A stretch of DNA of 27,216 nucleotides from JBNJGB01 sp051747385. GTDB lineage: Bacteria > Myxococcota_A > UBA9042 > PHBI01 > JACKFB01. The translations under genes were made by a program, and so were the position numbers. Under the pieces are notes generated by a model. It made no database searches and was not told where the DNA came from. It was given only the letters and a program-made list of their open reading frames with translations. The stretch is from assembly GCA_051747385.1 (NCBI GenBank), contig JBNJGB010000054.1, positions 1 to 27,216 of the forward strand, given 5' to 3'. This document shows, one piece after another, positions 16,476 to 23,560 of this stretch; the stretch's first letter is position 1; every line of letters begins with the position of its first letter.

Positions 16476-16503
16476 TTGCAAGCGCCTCCTCCGAGGGTAT
16501 CCT
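16476..16503 (+). promoter_or_regulatory. Candidate promoter giving a near-leaderless PilZ mRNA
   Basis: TTGCAA (16476-16481), 16 bp, TATCCT (16498-16503). Transcription would start around 16510, right at the ATG at 16512, where no good Shine-Dalgarno is seen. The rest of the divergent gap 16225-16475 has no other feature I can support. Confidence 0.4.
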
Positions 16504-16511
16504 CCCTGCGG

Positions 16512-17876
16512 ATGACCGCGCGCAAGACACGTGGCGCCGCCCGACGCGCCAAGGCGATCCGCTTCCGCTTCCGGGCGGAAGGCGAGGACCACCGGGCGGT
16601 CACCGTCAACGTCAGCGCGACGGGCGCCTTCCTCAAGGCCTCTGCCGTGCCGCAGCGGGGCGCCCTGGTCGTGCTCGAGGAGCTGGGGCAGGACCGGGGC
16701 CGCGCCGTGCGACTGCGCGGGGAGGTGCGCTGGTGCATCGATCGGCCGACGCTCGACCGGCCGGAGCCGGGGTTCGGCCTCCAGTTCATCGCGGCGTGGT
16801 CTCCGGACGGGGACGAGGCGCGCCTTCGGGAATTCCTGGGCGTCCTGTCGCCGGAGAGCGAACCCGAGGTGGTCGTCCGGGAGCGCGACGGAGTCCGGGT
16901 CGCCCTGCACCGCTTCCCCCCCATCGACGACGGCGAGGAGGAGCAACCCTCGCCCGGCGACGCGGAGCAGCCCGCCTTCGAGTCCATCGATCTGGACACG
17001 GAGCTTCGACACCTCGAGGAGGAGATGGAGGCGCCGCCCCGCACGCGCGACGCCCCGCTCCCTCTCGGAGGCGGCGACTCCGACGGCTCCTCGCCGAAGA
17101 CGCGACCCTTCGATCCGCTGGTGCGCGAGCGGCTCCGAAGGCGGGTGGACACGTCTCGGCGCGGGGTCGCGCGGCGCGTCACGGAGAAGCCGCCGACGGG
17201 GGACGGCGGAGGCCTGACGGCGGCCATGGAGGCGGCGGCCCGGAGCCCGCGGAGTCGCCCCTTCACGCGGCCCCGGGTGTCCACGGGGCGTCGCGGTCGC
17301 GCGGACACTCAGGGCGGCGTGACGCCCGAGGAGGCGGGGACGGCGCCCGGCTCCTCGCAGGCCGCGCAGGCGCCGTCCCGCGGAGAGGCGGAGGCCGAGC
17401 CGGCCGAGGAGCGCTCGAGCGCGGAGCGCGGAGCGAAGCGTCGCATCACGGGCCTGTTCAACGCCATCTTCGGCGCGGGCCGGGACGACGAGGAGGACGA
17501 CCTGGCCGAGGCGACCTCGCGTCCGCCCGCCCGCGGACCTGGAACGGCGGACGCGGTGCCGGTCGGCGCGACCGGAGTCGACGTGGTCGTCCGCTGGCGC
17601 GAGCGCTCCATCGCCGCGCGGGTGGTGGAGATCTCCGAGAGCATGGTGTCCCTGGTGACCGCGGGCGAGGCGCCGGCGTACTACGAGCGGGTCAGCCTGG
17701 CGCCCACGCCGCGCTCGGGCCGCGGCCCGGAGTTCATGATGTTCGGCACGGTCACTCGCGTGCGCGAGGCGACCACGAGCGGCGAGCGGGCCTTCGACGT
17801 CCGCTTCATGAAGGTCGACGAGAAGGGCCAGACCGGAGCGTTCCAGGAGTTCCTGCGCTACTGCAGCAGGGGCTGA
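16512..17876 (+). CDS. PilZ-domain protein with long disordered linker and second PilZ-like domain
   Basis: 454 aa from ATG 16512; an in-frame TTG at 16476 is part of the proposed -35 and so less likely. The N-terminal PilZ domain (about 10-110) has the Arg-rich entry RRAKAIRFRF and the c-di-GMP motif NVSATGAFLK (N-x-S-x-x-G), then the strand pattern RLRGEVRWC and FGLQFI. About residues 130-345 are acidic, Arg/Ser/Pro-rich low-complexity sequence, probably disordered. The last about 95 residues resemble a second PilZ barrel (VDVVVRWRERSIAARVVEIS, FDVRFMKVDE) with degenerate ligand motifs. The first domain should bind cyclic di-GMP, and the second may be structural. It sits head-to-head with the pseudokinase, 287 bp apart. 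Output (motility, adhesion or transcription) cannot be read from sequence. Confidence 0.85.
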   Translation: MTARKTRGAARRAKAIRFRFRAEGEDHRAVTVNVSATGAFLKASAVPQRGALVVLEELGQDRGRAVRLRGEVRWCIDRPTLDRPEPGFGLQFIAAWSPDGDEARLREFLGVLSPESEPEVVVRERDGVRVALHRFPPIDDGEEEQPSPGDAEQPAFESIDLDTELRHLEEEMEAPPRTRDAPLPLGGGDSDGSSPKTRPFDPLVRERLRRRVDTSRRGVARRVTEKPPTGDGGGLTAAMEAAARSPRSRPFTRPRVSTGRRGRADTQGGVTPEEAGTAPGSSQAAQAPSRGEAEAEPAEERSSAERGAKRRITGLFNAIFGAGRDDEEDDLAEATSRPPARGPGTADAVPVGATGVDVVVRWRERSIAARVVEISESMVSLVTAGEAPAYYERVSLAPTPRSGRGPEFMMFGTVTRVREATTSGERAFDVRFMKVDEKGQTGAFQEFLRYCSRG

Positions 17877-17884
17877 GCCGGAGC

Positions 17885-17913
17885 TTGCGGCGGGCCCGCG
17901 GGCGGTGCTAAGG
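17885..17913 (+). promoter_or_regulatory. Candidate promoter upstream of queD
   Basis: TTGCGG (17885-17890) and the extended -10-like TGCTAAGG (17906-17913) are about 17 bp apart. The start would fall near 17920, two bases before the ATG at 17922, again suggesting a leaderless message. There is no Shine-Dalgarno at this start. Confidence 0.3.
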
Positions 17914-17921
17914 ACCGCGCC

Positions 17922-18284
17922 ATGGAAGCCGACCTCATACGGACGTTCCGCTTCGAAGCGGCCCACCGACTCCCCAAGCTGCCCCCGGATCACAAGTGCT
18001 CGCGGATCCACGGCCACAGCTTCCGCGTCGAGATCGTGGTGCGGGGCCCCATCGGGGAGGACACCGGCTGGGTGATGGACTTCGCGGACGTGAAGGAGGC
18101 GTGGCGCCCCCTCCACGACACGCTCGACCACAACTACCTCAACGAGGTGGAAGGCCTGGACAACCCCACCAGCGAGCGCATCGCCGTGTGGATCTGGGAG
18201 CGCCTGGTCGACCGTCTGCCCGGCCTGCGCCGCGTGACCGTGATGGAGACGTGCACCGCGCGCGTGTCCTACGAGGGGAGGTGA
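17922..18284 (+). CDS. queD: 6-carboxy-5,6,7,8-tetrahydropterin synthase
   Basis: This 120-aa protein has the size and motifs of QueD. The zinc ligands are His15 (FEAAHRL), His30 and His32 (HGHSF), the catalytic Cys26 lies in KCSRIHGH (the CxxxHGH pattern), and there are GWVMDFADVK, the catalytic pair Asp69-His70 in LDHNYLN, NPTSERIA and Glu109 near the C-terminus. It converts 7,8-dihydroneopterin triphosphate to 6-carboxytetrahydropterin in the queuosine/7-deazaguanine pathway. The GTG of a second, divergent PTPS-family gene follows immediately. queC, queE and queF are not in the window. The presence of GluQRS upstream is consistent with a queuosine-making organism. Confidence 0.92.
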   Translation: MEADLIRTFRFEAAHRLPKLPPDHKCSRIHGHSFRVEIVVRGPIGEDTGWVMDFADVKEAWRPLHDTLDHNYLNEVEGLDNPTSERIAVWIWERLVDRLPGLRRVTVMETCTARVSYEGR

Positions 18285-18286
18285 TC

Positions 18287-18793
18287 GTGCGCGAGTCCTT
18301 CGCCATCCGGGTCTACAAGCAGTACTTCAACTTCGGCTCCGCGCACTTCCTCATCTTCGGGGACGGCTCCCGCGAGCAGCTGCACGGGCACAACTACCAG
18401 GTCCAGGTGAAGCTGGAGGGCGACCTGGCCGCCGGCGACGTGGTGGTCGACTTCATCCCCTTCAAGCCCCTCGTGAAGCGCCTCTGCGACGATCTCGACC
18501 ACGCGACCCTCCTCCCCCGGGACAACCCGCACCTCGAGGTGGAGGAGCACGAAGACCGCGTGGAGGCCCGCCACCGGGACGGCAGCGTCTTCAGCTTCCC
18601 GCGCCAGGACGTGCTGATCCTGCCCATCCCGAACACCTCGACCGAGATGCTCGCTCGCCACCTGGCGGACCGCATCCTCGAGGAGCTCCCGGACGCCATC
18701 GCCGACGCCTGCGTCCACGCCCTCGAGGTGCACGTGGAGGAGAGCGCCGGCCAGTCCGGCATCTACCGCCTGGAGCTGGACGACCGCGACTGA
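18287..18793 (+). CDS. Second PTPS-family protein, catalytic cysteine replaced
   Basis: I chose GTG 18287 because GGGGAGG (18274-18280) lies 6 nt upstream; GTG 18281, overlapping the queD stop, is the alternative. The 168-aa product keeps the fold and zinc site: His20 (FGSAHFL), His33 and His35 (LHGHNYQ), then VVVDFIPFK, LDHATLLP and the C-terminal PIPNTSTEMLA. The position of the QueD nucleophile (four before the first His of HGH) is Arg29, followed by Glu30 (REQLHGH). It also has an insertion of about 40 residues before NTSTE. A Glu close to HGH is the mark of PTPS-III proteins that replace dihydroneopterin aldolase in folate synthesis, so a pterin activity other than QueD's is possible. 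Translation is coupled to queD. Confidence 0.85.
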   Translation: MRESFAIRVYKQYFNFGSAHFLIFGDGSREQLHGHNYQVQVKLEGDLAAGDVVVDFIPFKPLVKRLCDDLDHATLLPRDNPHLEVEEHEDRVEARHRDGSVFSFPRQDVLILPIPNTSTEMLARHLADRILEELPDAIADACVHALEVHVEESAGQSGIYRLELDDRD

Positions 18794-18829
18794 CGCGACA
18801 AGTCCGCGGCGACGTGGCAGGGTCGAGCC

Positions 18830-20710
18830 ATGTCGCGCGATCTGCCGCTCGCCCGCGGCCTGCTCTTCGTGGGCGCCTGGCTCGTCTACGTCGCGACGGC
18901 CACGCCCGGCGCGTTCTGGCTGGACTCCACCGAGCTCGCGGGCGCCGCCGCGACGCTCGGGGTCCCGCACCCGCCCGGCCATCCGCTGTACGTGATCCTC
19001 GGGCACGCGGCCTCCCTCGTGCCCGTCGGCTCCCTCGGCTTCCGAATCGCCCTGCTGAGCGGCGCCTTCGCGGCGTGGGCCGTCTGCCTGGTGCTCGACC
19101 TGGTCGACGCGCTCCTCGGCGCCGTCGTGGAGACCGAGGTCCCCCCCATATGGCCGGGCTTCCTCGTGGCGTCCACCTTCGGAGCGAGCCAGGCGGTGTG
19201 GCTCCAGGCCGTCCGGGCCGAGGTCTACACGCTCCACCTGGCCCTGGCGCTGTACGTTACGCTCCTGGCGGTTCGCTGGGCGCTCCGCCCTGCCCCGCGG
19301 CCGTCCGGGCCGCCCGTCGTGGCCGCCTTCGTCGTGGGCCTCGCCGCCGGCAACCACCACTACCTCCTCGCGTTCCACCTGCCCGCCCTGGTCGTGCTTC
19401 TCCTCGTGGACGGGCCGGCCCGCCGCGGTCTTCCGCGCCGGCTGCCCGCCATGCTGGGCGCGGGCGTCTCCGGGCTCCTGCTCTACGCCCTCCTGCCCCT
19501 CCGAGCCGCGACCGATCCCCTCATCGACTACGGAGATCCCCGAACGCTCGGGCGCCTCCTGGACGTGGTGACCGCCCGCGTCTTCCAGCGCTCGGTCGCC
19601 GGAGCCGACGCCTCCCTCCCGGACAACCTCGTCGCGGCGGGCGCGATGTACTTCGACGCCCTGGGCCCCATCCTCCTCGTCGTCGGCCTCGTCGGCCTGG
19701 TCCTCCTGGCCCGCCGCCGCGGAGCGCTCGCCCTGGCCCTCGGCCTGGGCATCGCGGGCAACCTGGCCACCAAGGTCCTCATGGACCTCGACCCCACCAA
19801 CCCCGACGCTGCCGGCTACTTCCAGACGGGCATGGCCCTCGTGGCCGTCGCGGCCGGGGTGGCGCTGGGGCTCGCCGCGGTCCACCGGGAGCGCGTCGCT
19901 CGCCTCGCCGCCGGGCTCGTGGGCGGCGGGGCCCTGCTGCTCCTCCTCATCGCCGGCCCCTCGCAGCTACCGCGCACGGACCTGTCGACCTACCGGAGCC
20001 CCCAGGCGGTCGACGCGCTGCTCACGTCCGAGGTGGCGCCGGGGGGGCTGGTGCTGACCTCGTTCTTCGGGCTGCACTTCGACCGGCTCTACCAGGCCGC
20101 GGCCGAGGGCTATCGGCCGGACGTCGTCGCGGTCCACCAGGGCTTCGAGGCCCACGTGGACGAAGGCCGCCCGCTGGAGGCCGTGCTGTCCCGCCGGGAT
20201 CCGGGAGCCGCCGCCCTCGCCGCGGCGCGACGCCGGGACGGCCGCTTCCCCACGGCGGAGGTGTTGCGCCACGCGGAGGAGCGCCCCGTGTACGTCGAGC
20301 CCACCCTGGGCCTGCCCGTTCCGCCCGAGCGCCTCGAATACGCCGCCGGCCTGTTCCGGGTGCTCCCGGAGGGGGTCACGCCGCGGCCGCGCGTCGCCGC
20401 CCAGGTGCGCGACCAGAGGGCGCTCTGGGACGCCGTCGGCTCGGAGCTGTCCGGCCACCGCGAAGCCCGCACCACGGCCTCGCTGCTCTGGCTCCAGGTC
20501 ACGGTGGTGCGGCTCCAGCAGGGCCACGGCGAGGCGGCGCACCACGCCCTGGACTTCGTCGAGCGGATGGCCCCCCGGAGCCGCTGGGCCGACCGGCTGG
20601 AGCCCGTCGTAAAGGCCCTGCGCAGCGCCGAGCAGCGCGGCGACGCCGCAGAGTTGGAGGCCGTCCGGGGCCGCATCCGGGCCACCGACTTCGGCGCGCT
20701 GTTCCGCTGA
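18830..20710 (+). CDS. DUF2723 multi-spanning membrane protein (GT-C glycosyltransferase-like)
   Basis: 626 aa from ATG 18830. The first loop has the family signature, an acidic DSTE followed by LGVPHPPGHPLYVILGHAAS, as in DUF2723 proteins, which resemble protein O-mannosyltransferases. About ten hydrophobic helices fill residues 10-390 (for example LVLDLVDALLGAVV, LVVGLVGLVLLA). The remaining about 230 residues are extracytoplasmic and soluble. Family knowledge suggests a polyprenyl-phosphate-sugar transferase acting on proteins or lipids at the outer face of the inner membrane; the substrate is unknown. It lies 36 bp downstream of the PTPS-like gene and may be read from the same promoter, though no functional link is evident. 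The next features downstream are the sigma-54 promoter and small-RNA candidate. Confidence 0.85.
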   Translation: MSRDLPLARGLLFVGAWLVYVATATPGAFWLDSTELAGAAATLGVPHPPGHPLYVILGHAASLVPVGSLGFRIALLSGAFAAWAVCLVLDLVDALLGAVVETEVPPIWPGFLVASTFGASQAVWLQAVRAEVYTLHLALALYVTLLAVRWALRPAPRPSGPPVVAAFVVGLAAGNHHYLLAFHLPALVVLLLVDGPARRGLPRRLPAMLGAGVSGLLLYALLPLRAATDPLIDYGDPRTLGRLLDVVTARVFQRSVAGADASLPDNLVAAGAMYFDALGPILLVVGLVGLVLLARRRGALALALGLGIAGNLATKVLMDLDPTNPDAAGYFQTGMALVAVAAGVALGLAAVHRERVARLAAGLVGGGALLLLLIAGPSQLPRTDLSTYRSPQAVDALLTSEVAPGGLVLTSFFGLHFDRLYQAAAEGYRPDVVAVHQGFEAHVDEGRPLEAVLSRRDPGAAALAAARRRDGRFPTAEVLRHAEERPVYVEPTLGLPVPPERLEYAAGLFRVLPEGVTPRPRVAAQVRDQRALWDAVGSELSGHREARTTASLLWLQVTVVRLQQGHGEAAHHALDFVERMAPRSRWADRLEPVVKALRSAEQRGDAAELEAVRGRIRATDFGALFR

Positions 20711-20793
20711 CGTATGCAAAACTTGCGAGCCGGTCCGGAGATGTTGCGGGATCCCGCCGTGGGCGCGCCCCGGAAGACCGGGACTTGCGAACC

Positions 20794-20809
20794 TGGCACA
20801 CCCCCTGCA
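20794..20809 (+). promoter_or_regulatory. Sigma-54 (RpoN) promoter
   Basis: TGGCAC at 20794-20799 and CTGCA at 20805-20809 place GG (20795-20796) and GC (20807-20808) exactly 10 nt apart, the sigma-54 -24/-12 geometry (consensus TGGCAC-N5-TTGCA, one mismatch). The start is expected near 20820. The upstream 80 bp hold a direct repeat ACTTGCGA (20721-20728 and 20783-20790) and a palindrome GCGGGATCCCGC (20746-20757) that could bind an enhancer-binding protein. It lies between convergent genes, so it cannot serve either of them. Confidence 0.7.
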
Positions 20810-20819
20810 TCGCGCTGGG

Positions 20820-20919
20820 GGTAACTCGTCGGGAAACCCTCCCGTCGTGTCGCGACCGCGCCTGGCGCGTTCGCATGACCTGCCCGGCTATCGGGGGCGA
20901 CGCCGGGCAGGTTTTTTTT
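20820..20919 (+). ncRNA. Candidate sigma-54-dependent small RNA (~100 nt)
   Basis: The span runs from the predicted start of the sigma-54 promoter to the end of the terminator T-tract. It contains no plausible ORF. Predicted hairpins are CGGGA/TCCCG (20830-20834 with 20840-20844), CGCG/CGCG (20857-20860 with 20866-20869) and the terminator stem, i.e. three stem-loops. Location between the 3' ends of DUF2723 (20710) and cdd (20946) excludes a leader function. The exact 5' end is inferred. The alternative is a terminator for DUF2723 next to a chance promoter match. Confidence 0.6.
20878..20919 (+). terminator. Strong intrinsic terminator
   Basis: The perfect 11-bp stem ACCTGCCCGGC (20878-20888) / GCCGGGCAGGT (20902-20912), with a 13-nt loop, runs directly into eight T residues (20912-20919). 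It works for plus-strand transcripts only; the minus strand has no T-tract after the stem. It is the clearest intrinsic terminator I found in the window. Confidence 0.92.
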
Positions 20920-20945
20920 GTCCGAATCCCGGGCCGGCGGGGTCC

Positions 20946-21350
20946 TCACGGACCCAGGTCGTCCGGCCCGAAGCTCCGGGGCAGGAGGTCGGCGAGGCGC
21001 GCGCGCTCGCTCCGCCCGCTGCCACCCACGAGGATCACGTCCATGTCCTCGGCGAACTCCCGGAGGGTCTGCCGGCACACGCCGCACGGCGGGGCGGGCT
21101 GGTCGCGGCCCACGGCGATGGCGACCGCCACCAGCGCTCGCTCGCCCGCGGAGACGGCGGCGGAGACGGCCGAGCGCTCGGCGCAGGTGCCCGCCGGGAA
21201 GGCCGCGTTCTCCACGTTGGCGCCCACGTAGATCCGCCCGCTGGCCCCCCGCACGGCGGCGCCGACCGGGAACCCGCTGTACGGTGCGTAGGCGTTCGCG
21301 CGGACGGCCTCGGCGGCGGCGACGAGCTCCTCCTCGTCGGCCGGGCTCAC
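20946..21350 (-). CDS. cdd: Cytidine deaminase
   Basis: The GTG at 21350 overlaps the TGA of the upstream purine phosphorylase gene (4-nt overlap); 134 aa, typical of the homotetrameric type. It has YAPYSGFPVGAAV, GANVENAAFPAGTCAERSA (zinc ligand Cys and catalytic Glu of the CAE motif) and PPCGVCRQ (PCxxC zinc ligands). It deaminates cytidine and deoxycytidine to uridine and deoxyuridine, feeding the pyrimidine phosphorylase encoded upstream. It is the last gene of the salvage operon. The stop codon sits in the loop of a small inverted repeat, GGGTCC/GGACCC (20940-20955). Confidence 0.95.
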   Translation of the reverse strand: MSPADEEELVAAAEAVRANAYAPYSGFPVGAAVRGASGRIYVGANVENAAFPAGTCAERSAVSAAVSAGERALVAVAIAVGRDQPAPPCGVCRQTLREFAEDMDVILVGGSGRSERARLADLLPRSFGPDDLGP

Positions 21351-22216
21351 GCCAGGGGCTCCGCGGCCAGGCCCCGGGCGAGGTGGCGGACGACGGCCAG
21401 CAGGCGCGGCCCGGCCTCGTCGGCGACCTCCTTCACCTCGGCGTGGTCGAGCAGCTCCGCGCCCACGCCCGCCGCCGGGTTCGACACGACGCTGATGGCG
21501 CCGACGCGCACGCCCATGTGCCGGAGCGCGGTCGCCTCCTGCACGGTGGACATCCCGACGACGGAGGCGCCCAGGACCCGCAGCATCCTGACCTCGGCGG
21601 GCGTCTCGTAAGCCGGCCCGGGCATGCACGCGTACACGCCGTGGTGCAGGACCACCCCCGCCTCGGCGGCGGCGTCCTCGATGCGGCGCCCCACCTCGGC
21701 GTCGTAGACCCGGCTCATGTCCGGGAAGCGGGGGCCCAGGTCGTCCACGTTCGGCCCCATCAGGCAGCTCTCGCCCGTCATGTTGAGCTGGTCGACCACC
21801 CGGCACAGGCTCCCCGGCACGAGCCACGGGGCGATGCCGCCGGCCGCGTTGGTCAGCATCACGGCCGGAGCGCCCAGGCGGCCCAGGAGCCGCACGCCGA
21901 AGACCACGTCGTCCAGGGGGTGCCCCTCGTAGCGGTGGATGCGGCCGCTCAGGACCGCCACCGGGAGCCCCTCGATGTGCCCGGCCACCAGCTCTCCGGC
22001 GTGGCCGACCACGGAGGGCTCCGGCATGTGGGGGATCTCGGCGTAGGGGACGCGGACGGCGTCCTCCACCAGGGTCCCGATGGCGCCCAGGCCGCTGCCG
22101 GCCACGATGCCCAGCCCCGGGGTGTGGCCCCAGCGCCCGCGCACGGCCTCCACCGCCGCGTCCAGCCGCTCGATGACCGGCGGCCCGCCGCGCTCGTCTC
22201 GTCGCGTCTCGCTCAT
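21347..22216 (-). CDS. punA: Purine-nucleoside phosphorylase (trimeric type)
   Basis: 289 aa from ATG 22216, with AGGAG about 6 nt upstream and the stop of deoA 7 nt away. Motifs of the low-mass trimeric family are GIVAGSGLGAI (phosphate loop), LSGRIHRYEGHPL, LTNAAGGIAP, YETPAEVRML (base-site Glu), VGMSTVQEATALRHMG and VVSNPAAG (purine-recognising Asn). It splits (deoxy)inosine and guanosine with phosphate to base and pentose-1-phosphate in the cytoplasm. It is tightly packed between deoA and cdd in one operon. Confidence 0.95.
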   Translation of the reverse strand: MSETRRDERGGPPVIERLDAAVEAVRGRWGHTPGLGIVAGSGLGAIGTLVEDAVRVPYAEIPHMPEPSVVGHAGELVAGHIEGLPVAVLSGRIHRYEGHPLDDVVFGVRLLGRLGAPAVMLTNAAGGIAPWLVPGSLCRVVDQLNMTGESCLMGPNVDDLGPRFPDMSRVYDAEVGRRIEDAAAEAGVVLHHGVYACMPGPAYETPAEVRMLRVLGASVVGMSTVQEATALRHMGVRVGAISVVSNPAAGVGAELLDHAEVKEVADEAGPRLLAVVRHLARGLAAEPLA

Positions 22217-22223
22217 GGGGCTC

Positions 22224-23513
22224 CTAGTCGATGCGCTCCAGGATGAGGGGTGCGGGCGCGGGCTCGGCGTCGTCGACCCGGAACGCGCCGGCCACCCGCG
22301 TGACGTCGCCCTCGGTGGGCGACCCGCTCCGGCCATGGAGGATGGTCGCCAGCGGCTCGCCCGCGCGCACCCGGGCGCCGCGCGGCGCGTCCACGCGGAT
22401 GCCCACCACCGGGTCCACGTCCTGGTCCGCGCGCACGCGCCCGGCGCCCAGACCGACACCGGCCAGGCCGATCTCGTAGCCGTCGATGCCGCCGATCCAG
22501 CCGTCCCGCGGGGCGGGCACGACGGTCTCGCCCGTCGGCTCGGGGAGCGCCGCCAGGTCGCCGCCCTGCCGTGCGACCATCCGCTCCCAGCGATCCAGCG
22601 CGGTCCCGTCGTGCAGGGAGGCCCGGATGCGCGCCTCGGCCTCGTCGGGCGCCTCGCCCCGGGCGAGCTCCACCATCGCGCCGCCCAGGGTCGCGACGAG
22701 GTCCTCCACGTCGCGCGGGCCCTGGCCGTGCAGGGTCCGCACGGACTCGGCGACCTCGCAGGCGTTGCCGACCATGCGGCCCAGGGGTTCCTCCATCCGG
22801 GTGAGGAAGGCCACGACCCGCTTCCCCATGCCCTGCCCGACGGCGACCATGGTCTCCGCGAGGCGGCGGGCGTCCTCCAGGGTCTTCATGAACGCCGAGC
22901 GGCCCACCTTCACGTCGAGGACCAGGCCCTCGATGCCCTCCGCCAGCTTCTTGGACATGATGCTGGCCGTGATGAGGGGGATGGACTCCACGGTGGCCGT
23001 CACGTCCCGCAGCGCGTACAGGCGCTTGTCGGCCGGGGCGACCTCGCCGGTCTGGCCGATGATGGAGCAGCCCACGTCGGCCAGCACGTCGCGGAACTCG
23101 GACACGCTCAGGTCCGTGCGATAGCCCGGGATGGACTCCAGCTTGTCCAGGGTGCCGCCCGTGTGGCCAAGGCCCCGCCCGGAGACCATGGGCACGATGA
23201 CGCCGCACGCCGCCGCCGCCGGGGCCAGGGGCAGGGAGATCTTGTCCCCCACCCCGCCGGTGGAGTGCTTGTCCACCCGCCCGGGGCCCAGGCTCGACAG
23301 GTCGAGCACCTGCCCAGAGCGCAGCATGGCCTCGGTCCACGTGCGGGTCTCCCGGTCGTCGAGGCCCCGGAAGAAGATGGCCATGGCCAGCGCGGCCATC
23401 TGGTAGTCCGGCAGGCGATCGGCGGCGTACTCGCCGATCAGCCAGCGGATCTCCTCGTCGGACAGCCGCTCGCCGTCCCGCTTGGCGGCGATGATCTCCA
23501 CGATCGAGCGCAC
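22224..23513 (-). CDS. deoA: Pyrimidine-nucleoside/thymidine phosphorylase
   Basis: The GTG at 23513 is preceded by GGAGGTG at good spacing; 429 aa. The glycosyltransferase family 3 layout is complete: KHSTGGVGDKISLPLAP (phosphate binding), the signature VSGRGLGHTGGTLDKLE (about 110-126), LYALRDVTATV, and SIMSKKLAEGIEGLVLDVK. The C-terminal domain is normal. It cleaves uridine, thymidine and deoxyuridine to base and pentose-1-phosphate. I cannot separate DeoA from Pdp specificity by eye. It stands between the DeoB-like gene (41-bp gap with a perfect palindrome) and punA (7-bp gap). Confidence 0.95.
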   Translation of the reverse strand: MRSIVEIIAAKRDGERLSDEEIRWLIGEYAADRLPDYQMAALAMAIFFRGLDDRETRTWTEAMLRSGQVLDLSSLGPGRVDKHSTGGVGDKISLPLAPAAAACGVIVPMVSGRGLGHTGGTLDKLESIPGYRTDLSVSEFRDVLADVGCSIIGQTGEVAPADKRLYALRDVTATVESIPLITASIMSKKLAEGIEGLVLDVKVGRSAFMKTLEDARRLAETMVAVGQGMGKRVVAFLTRMEEPLGRMVGNACEVAESVRTLHGQGPRDVEDLVATLGGAMVELARGEAPDEAEARIRASLHDGTALDRWERMVARQGGDLAALPEPTGETVVPAPRDGWIGGIDGYEIGLAGVGLGAGRVRADQDVDPVVGIRVDAPRGARVRAGEPLATILHGRSGSPTEGDVTRVAGAFRVDDAEPAPAPLILERID

Positions 23514-23540
23514 CGGCACCTCCGCGCCGCTCGGGTGTGG

Positions 23541-23560
23541 GCCTGAGCCCGGGCTCAGGC
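23541..23560. repeat. Perfect 20-bp palindrome over the stop codon of the DeoB-like gene
   Basis: GCCTGAGCCCGGGCTCAGGC reads the same on both strands. It includes the TGA (23555-23557) of the upstream gene and ends about 28 bp before the deoA start. It can be a dimeric operator or an mRNA hairpin that affects coupling or stability within the operon. It lacks a T-tract. Confidence 0.85.

Noticed and set aside
18814..21231. 805-codon plus-strand open frame running past the DUF2723 stop and across the small-RNA region
   Set aside because: Arg/Pro-rich off-frame of DUF2723 with no domain and no ribosome binding site; it would also read through the terminator and into antisense cdd.
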